In this document: in pieces, positions 15,071 through 25,848 of the stretch
Numbering within the stretch: position 1 is the stretch's first letter
How the letters are laid out: the number at the start of each line of letters is the position of its first letter
Translations under genes and position numbers: made by a program
The notes under the pieces: generated by a model
Databases searched by the model: none
Told to the model about the DNA's origin: nothing
What the model saw: only the letters and a program-made list of their open reading frames with translations
Assembly: GCA_910588855.1 (NCBI GenBank)
Contig: CAJUSR010000006.1
Location: forward strand, 75,681 to 139,680
Length of the DNA: 64,000 nucleotides
Direction of reading: 5' to 3'
Source: an uncultured Kineothrix sp.
GTDB lineage: Bacteria; Bacillota; Clostridia; Lachnospirales; Lachnospiraceae

Positions 15071-15982
15071 TTAAAAATCCCCTAAGTAAATGACTTCCCT
15101 TTCCAGCGCAACCCCGAACTTGGCTTTTACGCATTGCTGCACTTCCTCAATCACTTCCCGTATATCTGCTGCCGTGGCATTACCGCTGTTAATCACAAAA
15201 CCGCAATGTTTTTCCGATACCCTGGCCCCGCCTATGCTAAAGCCGCGCAGCCCCGCATCCATAATCAATTTTCCTGCAAAATAGCCTTCCGGCCTCTTAA
15301 AGGTACTGCCGGCGCTGGCATATTCCAACGGTTGTTTTTCCCGCCTTTGTTTTACCAGATCTTCCATTTTGGCGCCAATTTCCTCTTTATCCCCTTTTTT
15401 CAAAGCGAGTACCGTCTCCAAAATAACAAAAGGTCTGCTCTTTATCACGCTTGTACGGTATCCAAATTCCATCGTATCATTATCCAGAACCAATATCTCG
15501 CCTTCCCGGTTCATCACTTCCACAGATTCTACAATCTGTTTCATCTCGCCTCCATAAGCCCCGGCATTCATAACGATTGCTCCGCCTATCGTTCCCGGGA
15601 TCCCGGAAGCAAATTCCATGCCTGTTAAGCTATTCTCCTTCGCTTCCATCGCCGCTTTGCCAAGCAGCGTTCCCGCGGAAACTTTCATCCGTTCCCCTTC
15701 CACTGTGATACTTCCGTTCCCGTCATCCAGCTTCACAACAATGCCGGAATATCCTCTGTCTCCCACCAGCAGATTGCTTCCGTTCCCAAGAATAAAATAT
15801 TTCTGCCCTGTAATCTGCAAGTAAGGCACCAGCTTCTTCAATTGTTCCTTATTGTTTATTTTTATCAGGCATTTTGCCGCTCCGCCAACCCGGAAAGTCG
15901 TATGCCTGCTCATAGGCTCATTAAACAATATGTTTTCCTTCGGTACTATTTTTTCGATATAATCAAATATGGATACACTCAC
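15071..15982 (-). CDS. murB: UDP-N-acetylmuramate dehydrogenase
   Basis: This FAD enzyme reduces UDP-GlcNAc-enolpyruvate to UDP-MurNAc in peptidoglycan synthesis. The 303-residue protein has the FAD-binding motifs YFILGNGSNLLVGD (about 56-69) and GIPGTIGGAIVMNAGAYGGE (about 129), the catalytic serine segment YASAGSTFKRPEG, and the catalytic glutamate near the C-terminus. This is the short, type II form typical of Gram-positives. Translation starts at GTG (15982) behind AGGAGTCTAAG. It sits between the glucokinase and rapZ. Confidence 0.95.
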   Translation of the reverse strand: MSVSIFDYIEKIVPKENILFNEPMSRHTTFRVGGAAKCLIKINNKEQLKKLVPYLQITGQKYFILGNGSNLLVGDRGYSGIVVKLDDGNGSITVEGERMKVSAGTLLGKAAMEAKENSLTGMEFASGIPGTIGGAIVMNAGAYGGEMKQIVESVEVMNREGEILVLDNDTMEFGYRTSVIKSRPFVILETVLALKKGDKEEIGAKMEDLVKQRREKQPLEYASAGSTFKRPEGYFAGKLIMDAGLRGFSIGGARVSEKHCGFVINSGNATAADIREVIEEVQQCVKAKFGVALEREVIYLGDF

Positions 15983-16030
15983 CTTAGACTCCTGCCTGTT
16001 TTCTATTATGGTATGTAAATGGTTGTCAAC

Positions 16031-16975
16031 TTATTCCAATACTAACTTAGCAGCACCATAAATACCCGCGTCATTCCCTAAGGTTGCAAGCGCAAACTTC
16101 ACGTTTCCACAGCCTTTGAATACCGTCTTGTAAAAATAAGGGCTGATATATTCAAACAAAATCTTCCCTGCCTTGGACACTCCTCCGCCGATTACAATAA
16201 TTTCCGGGTTGATAATGCTTGCAATGGTGCCTAACCCTTTGCCCAGATATTCGCCAAACTGCTCCGCAATCTTAATTGCAAGCCCGTCCCCATCCTTCAC
16301 TGCATCAAATACTGCCTTTGCGGATAGTTCTGCCTCAGGTATATCCCTTAATGTGCTGGAATCCTCACACGATTGCAGCTTCCTCTTTGCCAGCCTTACA
16401 ACCCCCGTCGCAGAAGCATACTCTTCTAGGCATCCTGTATTGCCGCAGCCGCACCGCTCCGTTTCATCGTCTTCCACATGCATATGCCCAATCTCTCCTC
16501 CGGCTCCTACAGCGCCCGTAAGGATTTCCCCATTCACAATAATTCCCCCGCCTACACCTGTTCCCAGAGTCACTGCAACCAGATTCCGGCAACCCTGTCC
16601 GCCGCCCTTCCACATTTCGCCAAGAGCCGCCACATTGGCATCGTTTCCTGCCTTCACCGGCACGTCCAACAACCCTGCCAGGGTATCCCTGATGCTGAAA
16701 GTCCCCCAGCCCAGGTTCACTGCCCCATACACGGTTCCTTCCGCATCTATCGGGCCGGGAGCCCCTAAGCCGACGCCCACCACATCTTTTTTCAAAATAT
16801 CCTTTTCTTCCATCTTCTTTTTAATGCTTTCCGCCACGTCGGGAAGAATATTCTCTCCTCCGTTTTCCGTCCTTGTAGGGATTTCCCATTTATCCAGCAA
16901 ATTGCCTTCTACATCAAAAAGACCTAATTTTACCGTAGTTCCGCCTACATCCACACCAAATACATATTTACCCAT
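16031..16975 (-). CDS. ROK family glucokinase
   Basis: The 314-residue ROK sugar kinase phosphorylates glucose to glucose 6-phosphate. It has the ATP motif GVDVGGTTVKLGLFD at the N-terminus, the catalytic GNDANVAALGE (about 104-114), the GTGVGGGII phosphate loop, and a zinc cluster beginning CGCGNTGC near 180. I chose the ATG at 16975 behind GGAG; the frame extends to 17032 without a better site. It lies within the hprK-murB cluster, linking glucose phosphorylation to the catabolite control genes around it. Glucose is the likely substrate by family and context, but mannose or GlcNAc cannot be excluded. Confidence 0.9.
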   Translation of the reverse strand: MGKYVFGVDVGGTTVKLGLFDVEGNLLDKWEIPTRTENGGENILPDVAESIKKKMEEKDILKKDVVGVGLGAPGPIDAEGTVYGAVNLGWGTFSIRDTLAGLLDVPVKAGNDANVAALGEMWKGGGQGCRNLVAVTLGTGVGGGIIVNGEILTGAVGAGGEIGHMHVEDDETERCGCGNTGCLEEYASATGVVRLAKRKLQSCEDSSTLRDIPEAELSAKAVFDAVKDGDGLAIKIAEQFGEYLGKGLGTIASIINPEIIVIGGGVSKAGKILFEYISPYFYKTVFKGCGNVKFALATLGNDAGIYGAAKLVLE

Positions 16976-17160
16976 ATTAATCTCCATTCCGGAGCGTTTA
17001 TGCCACGCAAACCTCAAATTCGCGTCTGCCATCAGGGCTTATTTGTGACGCTCCGGCACAAATAGCCATCCCCTTTTTTCCTGTTCCCCATCCTCCATGA
17101 TAAGAATGCCGGTTTTTGGCATCCCTATCCTATGGATGGCCATGCCTTTATCATCATCTT

Positions 17161-18102
17161 TTATTCTTCGTCTTCATCCCTGCGTCTTGCCAAAGAATTT
17201 TGTACACGGGTGTACAATTCCTGTGCCGCGTTATAGCCCATCTTTTTCTGGCGGTGGTTGACCGCAGCCGATTCGCATATAATCGCCAAATTACGACCCG
17301 GACGGATAGGGATGTTGTGGCATACGATTTTATTGCCCAAATATTCCGTATATTCCTCTTCCAAACCTAATCTGTCATATTCTTTATCCTTATCCCAGTC
17401 TTCCAGACGGATAACAAGGTCTATATTCTGGGTATCCTTTACGCTGGATACACCGAACAACGTCTTTACATCCACAATCCCAATACCTCTCAGCTCAATA
17501 AAATGCTTCGTGATATCAGGCGCCGTGCCAATCAGCGTGTCGTCGCTTACTTTTCTGATTTCCACTACGTCATCCGTTACGAGCCGGTGCCCTCTCTTGA
17601 TTAATTCAAGCGCTGCCTCCGACTTACCGATACCACTTTCACCCGTTATCAGCACACCTTCCCCATATACATCAACCAAAACCCCATGAACTGAAATGCA
17701 GGGAGCCAGCTTTACATTCAACCAACGGATAATTTCTGCCGTAAACGCGGATGTAGCTTTCTTTGTCATAAGAAGAGGCACTTTATTCGCTATGGCCATT
17801 TCCAAAAACAGCGGATCCGGCTGCAGTTCGCGGCAAAATACAATGCCCGGAATATCACAGGAAAGCAGCTTGGTATAAATCTCCTTTTTCCTTGCTTCCG
17901 GCAGCCCCAACATATACGTATACTCCACAAAGCCGATAATTTGGATACGGATTGCTTCAAAATGTTCAAAATACCCTGCCATCTGCAAAGCTGGCCTGTT
18001 GATATCCGGCTGGGTGATTTTCACTTTAGAAATATCCAGTTCCGGTGTCAGATTTTCCAATTTCATTTTCGCAATAATGTCTTTTAAACTTACGCTTGCC
18101 AT
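17161..18102 (-). CDS. hprK: HPr kinase/phosphorylase
   Basis: This bifunctional enzyme phosphorylates HPr and Crh on Ser46 and removes the phosphate, setting CcpA-dependent catabolite repression. The 313-residue protein has an N-terminal HPrK domain (1-130) and a C-terminal kinase domain with Walker A ITGESGIGKSEAALEL (about 153), RLVTDDVVEIR, and the family signature IELRGIGIVDVKTLFG (about 202-217). It starts behind AAAAGGAGAAGG. A substrate protein of unusual type (Glu15 HPr) ends the same cluster. Confidence 0.95.
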   Translation of the reverse strand: MASVSLKDIIAKMKLENLTPELDISKVKITQPDINRPALQMAGYFEHFEAIRIQIIGFVEYTYMLGLPEARKKEIYTKLLSCDIPGIVFCRELQPDPLFLEMAIANKVPLLMTKKATSAFTAEIIRWLNVKLAPCISVHGVLVDVYGEGVLITGESGIGKSEAALELIKRGHRLVTDDVVEIRKVSDDTLIGTAPDITKHFIELRGIGIVDVKTLFGVSSVKDTQNIDLVIRLEDWDKDKEYDRLGLEEEYTEYLGNKIVCHNIPIRPGRNLAIICESAAVNHRQKKMGYNAAQELYTRVQNSLARRRDEDEE

Positions 18103-18163
18103 AAACCTTCTCCTTTTCCCGTGACTTTTTAGAATTTTTTATTTCGTTTGTCCGTTTTTCCTA

Positions 18164-18193
18164 AGTATAAATTTTATCATAGAAACAAGACAA
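18164..18193 (-). promoter_or_regulatory. Possible promoter for hprK
   Basis: Reading leftward, TTGTCT (18188-18193), an 18-bp spacer and TATACT (18164-18169) lie about 60 bp upstream of the hprK start. It would allow hprK and the genes after it to be transcribed independently of uvrC. Confidence 0.4.
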
Positions 18194-18276
18194 AGGCAAC
18201 GCGGTTTTCAGGAAACGGCCGGCATTGTATCGGCAAAATAGCTTTCCATCAACCAGAAGGTATGTAACTAAATATT

Positions 18277-20142
18277 TTATCCTTCCTGACGAAAAAAATT
18301 ATAAATCCCCTCTGCGATGTGTCTTGGTATTTCCGGCACTTTTGCCAATTTATCCACATCTGCCTCTTTTATTTCTTCTATTGATTTGAAGTGCCTCATC
18401 AACGCCTTCCTTCTGGAGGGCCCCACTCCCGGAATATCGTCCAAAACCGATTTCACCTGGCTTTTCCCCCTCAAGGAACGGTGATATTCGATGGCAAACC
18501 GGTGGGCTTCATCCTGCACCCTCGTAATCAGCTTAAACCCCTCCGAATTTCTCTCAATAGGGATTTCCTCATTGTTAAAGTAAAGCCCCCTTGTCCTGTG
18601 GTTGTCATCTTTGACCATACCGCATACCGGAATGTCTATATGCAGTTCATCCAATACTTCCAGCGCAATGTTCACCTGCCCTTTTCCGCCGTCCATCAAA
18701 ATTAAATCCGGAAATTTTGTAAAACTCCCAAATTCCTTTTCCATCTCTTTCAAGTCCAGTTCTTTCTGTTCTTCCATCCCATGCAAAAAGCGCCTCGTAA
18801 GGACTTCCTTCATACATGCATAATCATCCGGCCCCGATACTGTTTTTATTTTAAATTTGCGGTAGTCGCTCCTTTTGGGCTTTCCTTTTTCATAAACTAC
18901 CATAGATCCTACATTGGCAAATCCGCTAATATTGGAAATATCATATGCTTCCATCCGGCTGATACCTTCTATGCCGATTAATGACGCAATTTCTTTTACC
19001 GCGCCAATGGTACGCCCTTCTTCCCTTTTTATCTTCTCTTTATCCTGGCTTAACACCAATGCTGCATTTTTTGCCGCCAATTCCACCAGTTTTTCCTTGG
19101 TGCCTTTCTTCGGTACACGGATATGGACTCTGCTTCCCTTTCTTGCCGAAAGCCATTTTTCCAGCACATCAATATCCTCAATCTCCCTTTGAAGCATTAA
19201 TTCTTTGGGGATAAACGGTGTCCCTGCATAAAACTGCTTTACAAAATCCAATAACACCTGTTCTTTTTTACTTCCCGACACGTGTGTCATATAAAAATGT
19301 TCCCTGCCTATCAGTTTTCCGCCCCTGATAAAAAAAACCTGCACTACCGCATCGTTTTCGTCCAGCGCAAGGGCAATAATATCCTTATCTTCTCCATCGC
19401 TGTCGGTAATCTTTTGTTTTTGCGATATCTGTTTTACGCTATTATATAAATCCCGATATTTGATTGCCTCCTCAAACTCCATATTCTCGGAAGCTTCCTG
19501 CATCTTTCTTTCCAGTTCTTTCAAAATAGGGCTAAAATTCCCGTTTAAAAAGTCAAGGGCCTGCCCCACTTTCTCCCTGTATTCTTCCTGCGGAATATAT
19601 CCTTGGCAGGGCGCCGCACATTGTTTGATATGGTGGTTCAGGCACGGCCTGTCTTTCCCTGCTTCTTTCGGGAGATTCTTGTTGCAAGTCCTCAACATAT
19701 ATAGTTTATTAATCAAATCTATCGTATCTTTCACTGCCGCCGCACTGGTAAAAGGCCCAAAATACCGGGAACGGTCTTTTTTCATTTCCCGTGAAAACAG
19801 CACCCGGGGATATGCTTCCCCCACTGTCACTTTAATATAAGGATACGTCTTATCGTCTTTCAGCAACGTATTATACCGGGGACTGTATTCCTTGATTAAG
19901 TTATTTTCAAGCACCAGCGCTTCCAGCTCGGAATCCGTAATAATATATTCAAACCGGGCAATCTGCGTAACCATTTTGTCAATTTGAGGCCCTCTCCCTA
20001 TAATTTTGCGGAAATAAGACCTGACACGGTTATGCAGATTAATCGCTTTCCCTACATAAATAATAGAATCATTACTGTCATGCATAATATATACGCCCGG
20101 TTTTGCCGGCAATTTTTTTAATTCCTCATCAAAATCAAACAT
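18277..20142 (-). CDS. uvrC: Excinuclease ABC subunit C
   Basis: UvrC makes both incisions in nucleotide excision repair, working with UvrB. The 621-residue protein has an N-terminal GIY-YIG nuclease domain (about 10-95, [19 protein letters not shown]), a cysteine cluster near 165-180 ([13 protein letters not shown]), and a UVR/UvrB-binding helix pair (about 205-240). The RNase H-like nuclease follows (about 380-540, [12 protein letters not shown]), and C-terminal helix-hairpin-helix motifs end the protein ([15 protein letters not shown]). Domain content and length are normal. It lies 36 bp after ftsH on the same strand. Confidence 0.96.
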   Translation of the reverse strand: MFDFDEELKKLPAKPGVYIMHDSNDSIIYVGKAINLHNRVRSYFRKIIGRGPQIDKMVTQIARFEYIITDSELEALVLENNLIKEYSPRYNTLLKDDKTYPYIKVTVGEAYPRVLFSREMKKDRSRYFGPFTSAAAVKDTIDLINKLYMLRTCNKNLPKEAGKDRPCLNHHIKQCAAPCQGYIPQEEYREKVGQALDFLNGNFSPILKELERKMQEASENMEFEEAIKYRDLYNSVKQISQKQKITDSDGEDKDIIALALDENDAVVQVFFIRGGKLIGREHFYMTHVSGSKKEQVLLDFVKQFYAGTPFIPKELMLQREIEDIDVLEKWLSARKGSRVHIRVPKKGTKEKLVELAAKNAALVLSQDKEKIKREEGRTIGAVKEIASLIGIEGISRMEAYDISNISGFANVGSMVVYEKGKPKRSDYRKFKIKTVSGPDDYACMKEVLTRRFLHGMEEQKELDLKEMEKEFGSFTKFPDLILMDGGKGQVNIALEVLDELHIDIPVCGMVKDDNHRTRGLYFNNEEIPIERNSEGFKLITRVQDEAHRFAIEYHRSLRGKSQVKSVLDDIPGVGPSRRKALMRHFKSIEEIKEADVDKLAKVPEIPRHIAEGIYNFFRQEG

Positions 20143-20178
20143 AGCCTATTAAAACCTTTCCCAATCGCAATCCAGCCC

Positions 20179-22374
20179 TTATGGCTCAAAGTTCCCGGAT
20201 GTATTGGAGAAACGACCCACCGGTCCACCGCCCTGCCCTGCGGTGCGGTTCATTTCGTCCTCTTCTTTCCAGGGATTGCTGTTTTCCCCTCCGGGCATAT
20301 CCCCGGCGCCGGAAGCTTCCTCTTTCTTTTCTTCTTCTGCCTTAGCTTCCGCTTTTTCCGGCTTCTTTTCCTCTTCCTTCTTTTCTATCCCTTTCTTTTC
20401 TTCCAGGCCCTTCTCTTCGTCCTCTTCCGGTTCCGGGATTCCCTTTTCCTTTCGATATATCTTCATAAATTCCTTACCGGTTATAGTTTCTTTCTCTATC
20501 AGGTGGGCTGCCAGCTTATCCATCAATTCCCTGTTTTCGGACAAAAGTTTCTTCGCTTCCTCATAACAGCCTTTCAGGATATTCATGACTTCCGTATCCA
20601 CATCCGCTGCGGTCACATCGCTGCAGTCCAGCCTTGCACCGCCGCCCAAATATTGATTCTCTATTGTAGCTAATCCCATCAGCCCGAACCTTTCGCTCAT
20701 GCCGAACCGGGTTACCATGTTTTTGGCAATATTCGTCGCTTTTTCTATATCGTTGGCAGCTCCGGTCGTTACTGTATCAAAGACAATCTCTTCCGCAGCA
20801 CGGCCTCCCAGATAACCTACCAGCATATCATGCAGTTCTGCCTTCGTATTCAAGTATTTTTCTTCCTCCGGCACTTGCATTACATATCCCAAAGCCCCCA
20901 TTGTCCTTGGAACAATGGTAATCTTCTGCACCGGCTCCGAATTTTTCTGAAGGGCGCTCAACAAAGCGTGGCCTACTTCATGATAAGACACAATCTTACG
21001 CTCCTCTTTACTCATGATGCGGTCTTTCTTTTCTTTGCCCACCAATACTTGTTCCACCGCTTCAAATAAGTCCTGCTGGCAGACATAATTCCTTCCCTTC
21101 TGCACCGCATTGATTGCCGCTTCATTAATCATATTTGCCAAATCCGAGCCCACGGCTCCGCTGGTTGCCAATGCAATCGCATCCAAATCCACGCTGTCAT
21201 CCATAAGCACGTCTTTGGCATGCACTTTAAGGATTTCCACACGCCCTTTCAAATCCGGTTTATCTACGATAATCCTCCTGTCAAAACGTCCCGGGCGCAG
21301 AAGGGCCTTATCCAAAATCTCCGGCCGGTTGGTTGCCCCCAGAATCAAAACTCCCTTCGATGTGTCAAAACCATCCATCTCGGACAAAAGCTGATTCAGC
21401 GTCTGTTCTCTTTCTTCATTCCCGCCGCCAAATTTGGAATCCCTGCTCCGCCCTATTGCATCGATTTCATCAATAAATACGATACAAGGGGCATTTTTTG
21501 TCGCTTCTTTGAACAAATCCCTTACGCGGGACGCACCGACGCCCACATACATTTCTATGAAATCCGAGCCTGTTAAAGAAAAAAACGGCACATGGGCTTC
21601 CCCGGCCACCGCCTTTGCCAAAAGGGTTTTTCCGGTTCCCGGAGGGCCTACCAGCAAAGCGCCCTTGGGCAGTTTCGCGCCGATTTTGGCGTATCTTCCC
21701 GGATTATGAAGGAAATCAACTACTTCCTGCAAAGATTCCTTCGCTTCATCTTCCCCGGCCACATCTTTAAAGCTAACGCCGGTTTCCTTCTCCACATAGA
21801 CTTTGGCATTGCTTTTCCCAATGCCCATCATTCCCCCGCCGCCTTTTGCCATCCGTCTGAACAGAAGGCTCAAAATCAGCCACAAAAACAGCATCGGCAC
21901 AACATAGGTCAGTATGATGGATACAATCATCCCGGAGCCATCCGGCACAACCCCTTTTACGTCTACATTGTTTTCCAAAAGACGCTGGGTTAAGCTTTCA
22001 TCCGCAATCCTTCCGGTATAATAAGTCACCGAAGGCGCCCCGTATATGCTGACAGTACCTTCCACCTTTTTTTCCGGCTTGATGGTAATACGGTCGGACT
22101 CAATCTGTACGCTTTCCACTTCACCGTTTTCCACCATCCGTATAAATTCATTATAAGTAATCTCTTTCTCGCTATTGCCTGTCAGCGTTTTCATAAAATA
22201 GCTCATACAAAAAAGCGTGATAAGCGAAGCTATCAAAAGGAGAAAAATACTTTGCTTCTTCGGGTCTTCCCCATTGCCTCCCGGACCTTTACCTCCATTG
22301 TTATTCTGATTACCTCCACGATTGCCACTATTGTAGCCCCCGCCATCGTATTGGTTTAAATTATTTTCATCCAT
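20179..22374 (-). CDS. ftsH: ATP-dependent zinc metalloprotease FtsH
   Basis: This membrane-anchored AAA+ protease degrades misfolded and regulatory proteins. It has about 731 residues. A Gly/Asn-rich N-terminal tail precedes TM1 (FLLLIASLITLFCMSYFM), an extracytoplasmic domain and TM2 (about 150-175). The AAA module has Walker A GPPGTGKT (about 242) and Walker B CIVFIDEIDAIG, and the protease site is HEVGH (about 465). The C-terminal tail of about 100 residues is extremely charged (Glu/Lys repeats, then Pro/Gly) and longer than usual. I chose the ATG at 22374 behind AGGAG, 12 codons inside the longest frame. It is the first gene of the block, divergent from pyrG. Confidence 0.96.
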   Translation of the reverse strand: MDENNLNQYDGGGYNSGNRGGNQNNNGGKGPGGNGEDPKKQSIFLLLIASLITLFCMSYFMKTLTGNSEKEITYNEFIRMVENGEVESVQIESDRITIKPEKKVEGTVSIYGAPSVTYYTGRIADESLTQRLLENNVDVKGVVPDGSGMIVSIILTYVVPMLFLWLILSLLFRRMAKGGGGMMGIGKSNAKVYVEKETGVSFKDVAGEDEAKESLQEVVDFLHNPGRYAKIGAKLPKGALLVGPPGTGKTLLAKAVAGEAHVPFFSLTGSDFIEMYVGVGASRVRDLFKEATKNAPCIVFIDEIDAIGRSRDSKFGGGNEEREQTLNQLLSEMDGFDTSKGVLILGATNRPEILDKALLRPGRFDRRIIVDKPDLKGRVEILKVHAKDVLMDDSVDLDAIALATSGAVGSDLANMINEAAINAVQKGRNYVCQQDLFEAVEQVLVGKEKKDRIMSKEERKIVSYHEVGHALLSALQKNSEPVQKITIVPRTMGALGYVMQVPEEEKYLNTKAELHDMLVGYLGGRAAEEIVFDTVTTGAANDIEKATNIAKNMVTRFGMSERFGLMGLATIENQYLGGGARLDCSDVTAADVDTEVMNILKGCYEEAKKLLSENRELMDKLAAHLIEKETITGKEFMKIYRKEKGIPEPEEDEEKGLEEKKGIEKKEEEKKPEKAEAKAEEEKKEEASGAGDMPGGENSNPWKEEDEMNRTAGQGGGPVGRFSNTSGNFEP

Positions 22375-22584
22375 AATTGCTCCTATTTGCAGGCGCCGCT
22401 TGCCCTGCATCCCTTGTTATAAGTTCGTTTACCGCCATCTTTCAGGCCTCTGTCTACTGCTTCTATTATTATAGAGACTGGTTTTCGATAAATCAATAAG
22501 AGAATTATGAAAATATTTTACCATGTATAAAAGATTTCTAAAATTTTTTCTATAAAATGCTAGATTTTTGGCTATTATCCATTG

Positions 22585-22590
22585 TATAAT
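22585..22590 (+). promoter_or_regulatory. pyrG: -10 box upstream of pyrG
   Basis: A perfect TATAAT lies 46 bp before the pyrG start. The matching -35 is weak (T-rich TTTTTG nearby at a short spacing). I found no GGGC-type initiation run with a terminator as in the Bacillus pyrG attenuation system. Confidence 0.45.
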
Positions 22591-22636
22591 ACTAAGGTTA
22601 TTGTGTTATTCGGTTTCTATATGAGGAGGAGAAAAA

Positions 22637-24256
22637 ATGCCCGTAAAATACGTATTCGTGACTGGCGGCGTTGTTTCCGGCTTAGGAAAAGGAATCACTG
22701 CCGCGTCTCTGGGGAGGCTTCTGAAAGCCCGTGGATACAAAGTGACAATGCAGAAATTTGACCCATACATCAACATGGATCCCGGAACCATGAACCCTAT
22801 ACAACACGGCGAAGTATTTGTAACCGATGACGGCACGGAAACGGATTTGGATTTAGGGCATTATGAACGTTTTATCGATGAAAATCTTGAAAAAAACGCC
22901 AACGTCACCACCGGGAAAATATACTGGACCGTCCTGCAGAAGGAACGCAGGGGCGACTATGGCGGCGGCACCGTCCAGGTAATCCCTCATATTACCAACG
23001 AAATTAAAAGCCGGTTCTACCGGAATTTTACAGACCCAGACATGCGGATTGCTATTATTGAAGTGGGAGGCACCGTAGGCGATATCGAAAGCCAGCCCTT
23101 TTTAGAATCCATCCGCCAGTTCCAGCATGAAGTAGGGAAAGAAAACGCTATCCTGATTCATGTCACCTTGATACCTTATTTGCGGGCTTCTCAGGAAATG
23201 AAAACCAAGCCTACCCAGGCCAGTGTCAAAGAACTACAGGGAATGGGCATCCGGCCCGATATTATCGTATGCCGGAGCGAATATCCTTTAGACCAGGGCA
23301 TTAAAGACAAAATTGCCCTGTTCTGCAATGTACCGGAGCATCATGTCTTACAAAATCTGGATGTGGAATACCTTTATGAAGCTCCACTGGCTATGGAAAA
23401 AGAGAATTTGGCACAAGTTGCCTGCGAATGCCTGAATCTTCCCTGCCCGGAACCTGATTTGGCCGACTGGTCCGCTATGGTAGACGCTTTGCGTTCCCCG
23501 TCGGGCCAAGTGACAATTGCTCTGGTAGGTAAATATATACAGCTTCACGACGCATATATCAGCGTTGCGGAAGCTTTAAAGCACGGCGGAATCTCAAACC
23601 GTGTCACCGTCAACATCCGATGGGTGGACTCCGAAACCGTTACATCGGATAATGCGGACCAGCTTCTCCATGATGCGGACGGCATCCTTATCCCCGGCGG
23701 TTTTGGCGGTCGGGGCATCGAAGGGAAAATCCATGCCATCACTTATGCAAGGGAACACGAAGTTCCTTTCTTAGGCATTTGCCTTGGTATGCAGCTATCC
23801 ATTGTGGAATATGCGAGAAATGTAATCGGCTATCACGATGCCCACAGCGTAGAATTAAACCCCCATACTACCCATCCGGTTATTGCCCTTATGCCTGACC
23901 AAAATGGAGTAGAGGATATCGGGGGAACTTTGCGGCTCGGCTCCTACCCCTGCATATTGGACAAGGAGTCCAAAGCCTACCGTCTATATGGAGAAGAAAC
24001 CATTTATGAACGGCATAGGCACCGTTATGAAGTCAATAACGACTACCGGGCAGCCCTTGTTGAAAACGGCATGAAATTATCCGGCCTTTCCCCTGACGGG
24101 CGTATTGTAGAAATGTGCGAAATCCCGGATCATCCCTTTTTCATCGCCACACAGGCCCACCCGGAGCTGAAGTCAAGGCCAAACCGCCCTCACCCTTTAT
24201 TTAAAGGCTTTATTACCGCTGCTAAAAATAAAAATACAAGGATGGAAACGACATGA
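22637..24256 (+). CDS. pyrG: CTP synthase
   Basis: CTP synthase aminates UTP to CTP using glutamine. The 539-residue protein has the N-terminal synthetase domain ([19 protein letters not shown], about 7-25) and the C-terminal class I glutamine amidotransferase, with catalytic Cys in FLGICLGMQ (about 380) and later His/Glu in AHPELKSRP. Start is at an ATG behind GAGGAGGAG. Its stop overlaps the next gene by four bases (ATGA), so the two are translationally coupled. Confidence 0.97.
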   Translation: MPVKYVFVTGGVVSGLGKGITAASLGRLLKARGYKVTMQKFDPYINMDPGTMNPIQHGEVFVTDDGTETDLDLGHYERFIDENLEKNANVTTGKIYWTVLQKERRGDYGGGTVQVIPHITNEIKSRFYRNFTDPDMRIAIIEVGGTVGDIESQPFLESIRQFQHEVGKENAILIHVTLIPYLRASQEMKTKPTQASVKELQGMGIRPDIIVCRSEYPLDQGIKDKIALFCNVPEHHVLQNLDVEYLYEAPLAMEKENLAQVACECLNLPCPEPDLADWSAMVDALRSPSGQVTIALVGKYIQLHDAYISVAEALKHGGISNRVTVNIRWVDSETVTSDNADQLLHDADGILIPGGFGGRGIEGKIHAITYAREHEVPFLGICLGMQLSIVEYARNVIGYHDAHSVELNPHTTHPVIALMPDQNGVEDIGGTLRLGSYPCILDKESKAYRLYGEETIYERHRHRYEVNNDYRAALVENGMKLSGLSPDGRIVEMCEIPDHPFFIATQAHPELKSRPNRPHPLFKGFITAAKNKNTRMETT

Positions 24257-25734
24257 ACTTAGGATTCGATAACGATACTTATTTGAAACTACAGTCTGAA
24301 CATATACGTAAAAGGATTACCCAATTCGGAAACAAATTGTATCTGGAATTTGGCGGCAAACTCTTTGATGATTACCATGCCTCCCGGGTGCTTCCCGGTT
24401 TCCAGCCGGACAGCAAACTGAAAATGCTTCTTCAGTTAAAAGACCAGGCGGAAATCATCATCGCTATCAGCGCCGATGCAATTGAAAAAAATAAAATCCG
24501 GGGGGATTTGGGCATTACCTACGATATGGATGTACTCCGTCTTATCGACGCCTTCCGTTCCAAGGATTTGTATGTTGGCAGCGTTGTCATTACCCAATAT
24601 GCCGGCCAGCCGGCGGCAGACCATTTCCGCAAACGTCTGTCGCTCCTTAACATCAAATCTTATCTCCATTACATAATTGAAGGCTATCCCAGTAATATTT
24701 CCCATATTGTCAGCGATGAAGGATATGGGAAAAATGATTATATCGAAACCACAAGGCCTTTGGCAGTTATCACGGCCCCCGGCCCGGGAAGCGGCAAAAT
24801 GGCGACCTGCCTCTCCCAGCTTTACCACGAACACAAACGGGGCATTAAAGCAGGCTATGCCAAATTTGAAACTTTCCCGGTTTGGAACCTGCCCCTGCGG
24901 CATCCGGTTAATATCGCTTATGAAGCCGCTACCGCAGATTTAAACGACATGAATATGATTGACCCCTTCCATCTGGAAGCTTATGGGGAAACCACGGTAA
25001 ACTATAACAGGGATGTAGAAGTATTCCCTGTCTTAAGTGCCATCTTTGAACAGATTTTAGGCGCCAGCCCCTACAAATCCCCAACGGATATGGGTGTCAA
25101 TATGGCGGGGAAATGCATTATTGACGATGCCATCTGTCAGGAAGCCTGCAAGCAGGAAATTATCCGCCGGTATTATCAGGCGTTGTACAATCAGAAAAAA
25201 GATATTATGGGCGCCAAGGAAACCGTATATAAGCTGGAACTTTTGATGAAACAGGCATCCATTACAAGCGAAGACCGCAAGGTAATCCCTGCTGCCATGA
25301 TGCGTCAGGAAAATACCGGGCATCCTGCAGCGGCTATCCAACTGCCCGATGGACGGATTATTACGGGAAAAACTTCCGACCTTCTCGGGGCTTCCGCAGC
25401 CGTACTGCTCAACGCGTTAAAAACATTGGGAGGCATTGACCACGCGCTTCACTTGGTATCCAGAGCAGCCATTGAGCCTATCCAGACGTTGAAAACCGAT
25501 TATCTGGGAAGCCGCAATCCAAGGCTGCATACGGACGAAATTTTAATCGCCCTTTCCATCAGCGCTGCCAGCGACGATGCCGCCAAACTGGCACTGGCCC
25601 AGCTACCAAAGCTAAAAGGTTGTGAAGTCCATTCCACAGTCATCCTTTCTTCCGTGGATGAAAAAACGTTCCGGCGGCTCGGTATGCACTTAACCTGTGA
25701 GCCCGCTTACGAAACAAATACAATGTTCCATTAA
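24253..25734 (+). CDS. DUF1846 domain-containing protein
   Basis: The 493-residue cytoplasmic protein matches the DUF1846 family throughout (N-terminal [19 protein letters not shown]; internal [22 protein letters not shown] near 173-194, a P-loop-like glycine segment). The family is widespread in Firmicutes and of unsettled function; the GPGSGKMAT element suggests nucleotide binding. The ATGA overlap with pyrG makes co-expression certain in practice, although a link to nucleotide metabolism is only contextual. Confidence 0.9.
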   Translation: MNLGFDNDTYLKLQSEHIRKRITQFGNKLYLEFGGKLFDDYHASRVLPGFQPDSKLKMLLQLKDQAEIIIAISADAIEKNKIRGDLGITYDMDVLRLIDAFRSKDLYVGSVVITQYAGQPAADHFRKRLSLLNIKSYLHYIIEGYPSNISHIVSDEGYGKNDYIETTRPLAVITAPGPGSGKMATCLSQLYHEHKRGIKAGYAKFETFPVWNLPLRHPVNIAYEAATADLNDMNMIDPFHLEAYGETTVNYNRDVEVFPVLSAIFEQILGASPYKSPTDMGVNMAGKCIIDDAICQEACKQEIIRRYYQALYNQKKDIMGAKETVYKLELLMKQASITSEDRKVIPAAMMRQENTGHPAAAIQLPDGRIITGKTSDLLGASAAVLLNALKTLGGIDHALHLVSRAAIEPIQTLKTDYLGSRNPRLHTDEILIALSISAASDDAAKLALAQLPKLKGCEVHSTVILSSVDEKTFRRLGMHLTCEPAYETNTMFH

Positions 25735-25741
25735 ATTTTTC

Positions 25742-25790
25742 GGGGCCAGAACCGTATCCCATACAGTCCTGGCCCCAAAATATATTTTCC
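25742..25790. terminator. Terminator after the pyrG operon
   Basis: GGGGCCAG (25742-25749) and CTGGCCCC (25769-25776) form a strong stem, with a further inner pairing in the loop. It lies between the convergent DUF1846 and YitT genes; reading leftward it is followed by GAAAAATTT and reading rightward by AAAATATATTTTC. Confidence 0.7.
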
Positions 25791-25848
25791 CGCAAGTACA
25801 AATTTGCTGTTTCCTTTTCTTTTTTCCTCTTTCCCCTTTTCTCTTTTT

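Noticed and set aside
17100-17160. Terminator between hprK and glucokinase genes
   Set aside because: Only a weak 5-bp ATGCC/GGCAT pairing was found, without a convincing T-run.
22500-22636. pyrG leader attenuation as in Bacillus
   Set aside because: There is no GGGC start run followed by a terminator hairpin between the -10 box and the gene.
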